Assembly (NCBI GenBank): GCA_963710745.1 | Contig: CAVQBP010000024.1 | Coordinates: 124,001-188,000 of the forward strand | Direction: 5' to 3' | Origin: CAVQBP01 sp963710745 | GTDB taxonomy: Bacteria; Bacteroidota; Ignavibacteria; Ignavibacteriales; Ignavibacteriaceae | Length of the DNA: 64,000 nt | Shown: in pieces, positions 62,375 to 64,000 of the stretch | Numbering within the stretch: position 1 is the first letter of the stretch | Layout: each line of letters starts with the position of its first letter | The notes under the pieces: model-generated | Seen by the model: the letters and a program-made list of their open reading frames with translations, nothing else | Told to the model about the DNA's origin: nothing | Databases searched by the model: none | Position numbers and translations under genes: made by a program

Positions 62375-63229
62375 TTATCCAAGGTATGCCCTCAAGCTTT
62401 CGCTTTTTGATGCGCGCCTTAATCTTCTAATAGCCTTTTCCTTTATCTGCCTTACTCTTTCCCTTGTGAGATTAAATCTTTCGCCGATTTCTTCAAGAGT
62501 TAGTGAATGTTCTTTATTCAAACCAAAATAAAGTTTAATAACTTCGGCTTCTCTTTCAGATAAACTTGAAAGTGCCCTGTCAATTTCTGCTTTAAGCGAT
62601 TCGTTCATTAAAGAAAAATCAGGTGTCGGCTGATCATCATTCTCCATAATATCAAGTAACCGGTTTTCTTCCCCCTGAGAAAAGGGGGCATCCATAGAAA
62701 CATGTTTACCGGATATCCTAAGAGCATCAGCAATTTCACTAACATCCATATCAAGTTCAGTAGCTATTTCAGCAGCGTTGGGCTCCCGTTCAAATTCCTG
62801 TTCCAAATTACTGTAAGCTTTACCGATTTTATTTAACGCTCCGACACGGTTCAAAGGAAGCCTAACAATACGTGCTTGTTCGGCTAATGCCTGCAGGATA
62901 GACTGTCTAATCCACCAAACGGCATATGATATGAACTTGAAACCTCTTGTTTCATCAAATCTTTTTGCAGCTTTAATTAATCCAAGATTCCCTTCATTTA
63001 TAAGATCACCTAGCGAAAGTCCTTGATTCTGGTATTGTTTGGCAACACTAACCACAAATCTTAAATTAGCTTTAGTAAGCAGCTCCAAAGCATTTCGATC
63101 CCCTTTTTTTATTTTGATTGCCAATTCAACTTCCTGCTCGGGGCTAAGAAGATCAACTTTTCCAATCTCCTGAAGATATTTATCAAGAGATTGGCTCTCC
63201 CGGCTTGTAAAATGTTTTGTTATTTTCAA
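62375..63229 (-). CDS. rpoD: Primary sigma factor, Bacteroidetes/Chlorobi-type RpoD
   Basis: The 284-residue sigma-70 factor lacks region 1.1 and starts at region 1.2 (SLDKYLQEIGKVDLLSPEQE). Region 2 contains ANLRFVVSVAKQYQNQGLSL and FKFISYAVWWIRQSILQALA (the -10 reading and melting helix). Region 3 has RVGALNKIGKAYSNLEQEF, and region 4 has LTLEEIGERFNLTRERVRQIKEKAIRRL (split at residues 242-269). Short primary sigmas of this size are typical of Bacteroidetes and Chlorobi, so promoters here may follow the -33/-7 pattern rather than E. coli consensus. It is co-transcribed with the NlpC gene. Confidence 0.93.
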   Translation of the reverse strand: MKITKHFTSRESQSLDKYLQEIGKVDLLSPEQEVELAIKIKKGDRNALELLTKANLRFVVSVAKQYQNQGLSLGDLINEGNLGLIKAAKRFDETRGFKFISYAVWWIRQSILQALAEQARIVRLPLNRVGALNKIGKAYSNLEQEFEREPNAAEIATELDMDVSEIADALRISGKHVSMDAPFSQGEENRLLDIMENDDQPTPDFSLMNESLKAEIDRALSSLSEREAEVIKLYFGLNKEHSLTLEEIGERFNLTRERVRQIKEKAIRRLRRASKSESLRAYLG

Positions 63230-63478
63230 GCTAACCTCACTTTGATTTGAAGGTTAATACTATTTCTTCAATTATCGATGATTTTTTTAATAATTACAGG
63301 TTAATTAATATTCCCTATTGTAAAAAAATGTCACCATTATTGAATAACCTCAATTTTTTTTAACATCAAGTAATTAGCGTTGTAAAAATTTAACCTAAAA
63401 TAAATTATTTTATCCATTTAGTAAAGTGAACCAATATAACAATAAGATGCTATTTACAATTACAATAATTGTTTGCAT

Positions 63479-64000
63479 TCAATTTTTTAAAAAACTTACA
63501 CCATTTAGTAAATTTTGAACATTAAAAAAATCTGCTGCCGTTTTTCCAACATCAGAAAAAGTTTTCCTGATACCTAAATTGCGGCTTTTTTCACCTTTTC
63601 GATAAAAAAGAAGAGGTACATATTCCCTGCTGTGATCTGTACTGGGAGTGGTGGGATCATTTCCGTGATCAGCAGTTATAATTACAGCATCTGATTGATC
63701 CAAATTGGATAAGAATGACGGTAAAAAGCTATCAAAATCTTTTAATGCCGCTGCAAAACCTTCGGGATCATTTCTATGACCAAAATAAACATCAAAATCG
63801 ACTAAATTGGCAAATAAAAAAGAATTATTCACCTTCTTTGAATATTCCAGTAATTTTTCCATCTCTTCTTTATTAGACTTTGTATGTTCCGCAATTTTTA
63901 TTCCTCTATTATTAAAAAGATCTGAAATCTTGCCAATAGCTACGGTTTGTATTTTTTTACCATAAAGAACGTCCAGAATTGTCTCAGAAGGAGGATCAAG
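63479..64000 (-). CDS. deoB: Phosphopentomutase, C-terminal part
   Basis: The frame is open from the right window edge to the stop at 63479, giving about 173 C-terminal residues; the N-terminus lies outside. The visible part has DPPSETILDVLYGKKIQTVA, IGKISDLFNNRGI, HTKSNKEE, NLVDFDVYFGHRNDPEGFA, the metal-binding ADHGNDPTTPSTDHSREYVP (Asp/His ligands) and LLFYRKG. DeoB interconverts ribose/deoxyribose 1- and 5-phosphates in nucleoside salvage. ATG 63862 inside this frame is internal and not the start. Confidence 0.92.
   Translation of the reverse strand, partial: LDPPSETILDVLYGKKIQTVAIGKISDLFNNRGIKIAEHTKSNKEEMEKLLEYSKKVNNSFLFANLVDFDVYFGHRNDPEGFAAALKDFDSFLPSFLSNLDQSDAVIITADHGNDPTTPSTDHSREYVPLLFYRKGEKSRNLGIRKTFSDVGKTAADFFNVQNLLNGVSFLKN

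Overview
The window is AT-rich bacterial chromosome whose gene content points to the Ignavibacteria/Chlorobi/Bacteroidetes group, most probably an Ignavibacterium/Melioribacter relative. The pointers are two secreted proteins ending in type IX secretion (T9SS) sorting domains with the YPNPFNP motif, a short primary sigma factor without region 1.1, a bacterial PcrB-type prenylglyceryl phosphate synthase, a miaB / sigma-54 activator / lptE neighbourhood, and a MoxR-DUF58-DUF4129-DUF4350-SpoIIM cluster. Lineage is inferred from gene content only. No tRNA, rRNA, CRISPR array or prophage was seen.

Layout. 1-10 kb (minus strand): envelope and housekeeping genes (CPBP protease fragment, DUF3108, GT9, alkyladenine glycosylase, TPR, GT2, LptE, sigma-54 activator, MBL hydrolase, SPOR protein, MiaB). 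10-12.2 kb (plus): a lone Mla-type ABC ATPase, DUF2721 and Aat. 12.3-13.9 kb: a complete IS110-family insertion sequence with a candidate bridge RNA, inserted in a palindromic repeat at a CT core. 13.9-16.5 kb: a multiheme cytochrome plus a haem-bearing beta-barrel candidate, resembling a porin-cytochrome conduit. 16.8-18 kb: a frameshifted dinB. 18-28.9 kb (minus): the MoxR/DUF58 cluster, apt, an enoyl-CoA hydratase, a PolX protein whose polymerase site looks destroyed, and a Dus enzyme. 29-38 kb: lipoprotein, MFS transporter, an ATP-dependent ligase with altered catalytic motifs, a DUF47/PiT phosphate pair, a DUF2520 protein and two of the three AmmeMemoRadiSam components. 38-50 kb: two related T9SS cargo proteins around a signalling cluster (MCP, bacteriohemerythrin, response regulator, hybrid kinase), a PAP2-GNAT fusion and FabF. 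50-64 kb: LolA-like protein, ABC-2 exporter, B12-dependent ribonucleotide reductase, Tex, PcrB, GmhA, DUF192, NlpC/P60, RpoD and the end of DeoB.

The strongest candidate for an interesting system is the IS110 element at 12286-13873. It has a DEDD/serine recombinase, a roughly 250 nt non-coding 5' segment that can fold into a stem-loop plus a bulged stem enclosing a further hairpin, a hairpin that would hide the recombinase ribosome-binding site, and flanks that rejoin into a palindrome with one shared CT dinucleotide. This fits RNA-guided (bridge RNA) recombination. A second pattern is three one-base insertions within 4.1 kb (dinB, moxR, DUF4350 gene), each breaking an otherwise intact gene. 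That clustering suggests either local consensus errors or recent damage.
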